NCBI RefSeq assembly: GCF_039543205.1
Contig: NZ_BAABJH010000001.1
Coordinates: 992,001 to 1,056,000 of the forward strand
Length of the DNA stretch: 64,000 bases
Reading direction: 5' to 3'
DNA from: Flaviramulus_B aquimarinus
Lineage (GTDB): Bacteria > Bacteroidota > Bacteroidia > Flavobacteriales > Flavobacteriaceae
The notes beneath the pieces are model-generated. The model worked only from the letters and a program-made list of their open reading frames with translations, did no database searches and was not told the origin of the DNA. A program made the translations under genes and the position numbers. Shown here piece by piece: positions 62,541-64,000 of the stretch. The stretch's first letter is position 1, and every line of letters begins with the position of its first letter.

Positions 62541-64000
62541 TTATTCTTTTAAAAATTTGGTAGGTATTATCTTTCCATCAATTTCAGCGTTCATAATATA
62601 GAACCCTGAAGGGTAAGTTGACACATCTATTTGATTATTTGTCAACGCTTCCTTTTTAAACACGCCTTTTCTTTGCCCTAAAATATTATATATTTCAACT
62701 TTATTTATACCAATATTCGTTTTTAAATTAATAATGTTTTTAACAGGATTTGGAAATATTACAATTGAATAGATTGAATTTTCTTCATCAATACTTAAAC
62801 CACCAAACATTGTACAATCCTCAGAATATGTTACAAATGTATCTTCATTCCAAGTAGCATACGAACCCGTTTCTGAATTAGCATTTGTTGCATTGTCAAC
62901 ATTTATACAAGTTAATGAACTATTATTTGTTGCATCAAAAATTGTTAGGATATCATTATTACCATTCTTAGCATTAAGGTTCGTTAATAAATTATTTGAA
63001 CAATTTAATTCTTCCAAGGTTGTAATTTCGCTGATATCTAAATTTTCAAGAACGTTATTGCTTACATCTAAAACCGATAGCGATGAAAAACTAGTTCTAG
63101 CTACTGTTTTGAATTTTGCTTGTTTGTTTGTTACAATAACAGTATTGCTTTCAAACAACACACTTAAATCTGAAATATTATTTCCAGAAAGATTAATTTC
63201 TGTAGCACCAGTAAAAGCCTGAAGTCCTTGAATATTTATAATACCTTGACCACTTAAATCTAAAATACCTGTATAAGCAGTAGCCTCATTCAGAGTAATT
63301 TCACCATCGCCATTAGTATCTATTGCATTACCATAACTGGACAAAGCAGCAGCTACATTTGTATCAGACGTGTAAACAGTCCAAGTATCTCCACAATTTT
63401 CACTAAACGAAATACTTTCATCAATAAAACTGAAAGTTGTACTTAAGTAAGAGGCTGCATTTGCATCATCTACTTCAATACAGCTTAAAGTGGGTAAATT
63501 TAAAGCCTCCATATATACCACATTTGCATTATTCCCATTCTTAATGGACATATAAACTAATGGGTTATTTGATAAACCATAGACATTCAGTGCTGTATTT
63601 ACATCTAAATTTAAACTTTGAATATTATTATCTGAAAACCAGATAGCTTCTAACAACAAATTGTTACTCACATCTAAACTCGATAGATTATTTAGAGCAC
63701 AACCTAAAACTTTTAATGCTGTATTACTACTTAAATCTAAACTTGTAAATAGATTAGATTCGCACTCTAATTCTTCCAAAGCCAAGTTTTGGGAAACATC
63801 TAGGCTTTCTAATTGGTTTCTTTGGCAAAATAAAATTTCTAAATTGGCAAATGCCTCTATACCTTGCAGGCTACTAATATTACTGTCATTAACATTTAGA
63901 TTGGTAACACCCTCTACTTTGCTTATTAAAGTTAAATTGTTTAGAACTCCATCACCCATACTTGAAGCATCTCCTATAGTTACTACATCTCCATTAGCGT
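62541..64000 (-). CDS. Leucine-rich-repeat T9SS cargo protein (5' part beyond the window)
   Basis: At least 486 residues; the reading frame stays open to the window edge (ANGDVVTIGDASSMGDG precedes the first in-window ATG), so the true start lies to the right. It holds short bacterial leucine-rich repeats of about 20 residues (LTSLDLSSNTALKVLGCALN, LSSLDVSNNLLLEAIWFSDN). A calcium-loop DTNGDGEITLNEA and a Cys-containing LSCIEVDDANAASYL follow. The C-terminus (IFPNPVKNIINLKT to KIIPTKFLKE) is a T9SS type A sorting domain. It is a likely surface adhesin. Confidence 0.82.
   Translation of the reverse strand, partial: ANGDVVTIGDASSMGDGVLNNLTLISKVEGVTNLNVNDSNISSLQGIEAFANLEILFCQRNQLESLDVSQNLALEELECESNLFTSLDLSSNTALKVLGCALNNLSSLDVSNNLLLEAIWFSDNNIQSLNLDVNTALNVYGLSNNPLVYMSIKNGNNANVVYMEALNLPTLSCIEVDDANAASYLSTTFSFIDESISFSENCGDTWTVYTSDTNVAAALSSYGNAIDTNGDGEITLNEATAYTGILDLSGQGIINIQGLQAFTGATEINLSGNNISDLSVLFESNTVIVTNKQAKFKTVARTSFSSLSVLDVSNNVLENLDISEITTLEELNCSNNLLTNLNAKNGNNDILTIFDATNNSSLTCINVDNATNANSETGSYATWNEDTFVTYSEDCTMFGGLSIDEENSIYSIVIFPNPVKNIINLKTNIGINKVEIYNILGQRKGVFKKEALTNNQIDVSTYPSGFYIMNAEIDGKIIPTKFLKE

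Overview
The window is a compact, AT-rich stretch of chromosome from a member of the Flavobacteriaceae (Bacteroidota), most likely marine. This rests on several signs: a gldJ-porU-porV block for gliding and type IX secretion (T9SS), four predicted T9SS cargo proteins with C-terminal sorting domains, a natural hypoxanthine phosphoribosyltransferase-adenylate kinase fusion, many short SCK- or SCS-type lipoproteins, and TAnnTTTG -7 boxes in front of genes instead of Shine-Dalgarno-rich leaders. No rRNA, tRNA, CRISPR array, insertion sequence or prophage was seen. No gap without a gene exceeds about 300 bases.

Layout. 1-12.9 kb: a giant secreted FG-GAP/ASPIC/vanadium-haloperoxidase-like protein, an Mpl-type murein ligase, a TPR protein and a 2018-residue alpha-2-macroglobulin. 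13-17.5 kb: small envelope genes (DoxX, lipoproteins, M64 peptidase), a decayed membrane-protein gene and a sulfotransferase. 17.5-23.8 kb: housekeeping genes (obg, hpt-adk fusion, purK, purE, M3 peptidase). 23.9-31.1 kb: ECF sigma factor with a small Cys-rich partner, a UbiA-like membrane protein, gcvP, a KAS III-like enzyme, a methyltransferase and a glycosyltransferase. 31.2-40.2 kb: a translationally coupled phosphatase and nuclease pair, an MlaE/MlaF lipid transporter pair, DUF389, manC, SprT-like, GH16 glucanase and a HAD phosphatase. 40.2-49.3 kb: a second copy of the giant haloperoxidase-like protein in opposite orientation, SDR, M28 peptidase, and a regulator (DUF4242 + cyclase-like + AraC) followed by an NTF2-like lipoprotein and a flavin oxidase. 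49.4-61.4 kb: pdhC, pdhA, cdd, porV, porU, gldJ, murF. 61.4-64 kb: an XRE regulator divergent from two small unknown genes, then a leucine-rich T9SS cargo gene cut by the window edge.

How the genes work together. PorU and PorV form the T9SS cargo-processing step and would act on the two haloperoxidase-like proteins, the M64 peptidase and the leucine-rich protein found here. GldJ links secretion with gliding. PafA-like phosphatase and NUC1 nuclease look like a phosphate-scavenging pair. The least conventional parts are the two large chimeric haloperoxidase-like proteins, the three-domain AraC regulator with its two downstream genes, the XRE module with a 15-bp inverted-repeat operator, a perfect 26-bp palindrome before the M3 peptidase, and a set of TTCC/GGAA hairpins placed just after stop codons. 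All functions are inferred from sequence motifs and remembered family knowledge; no database search was run.
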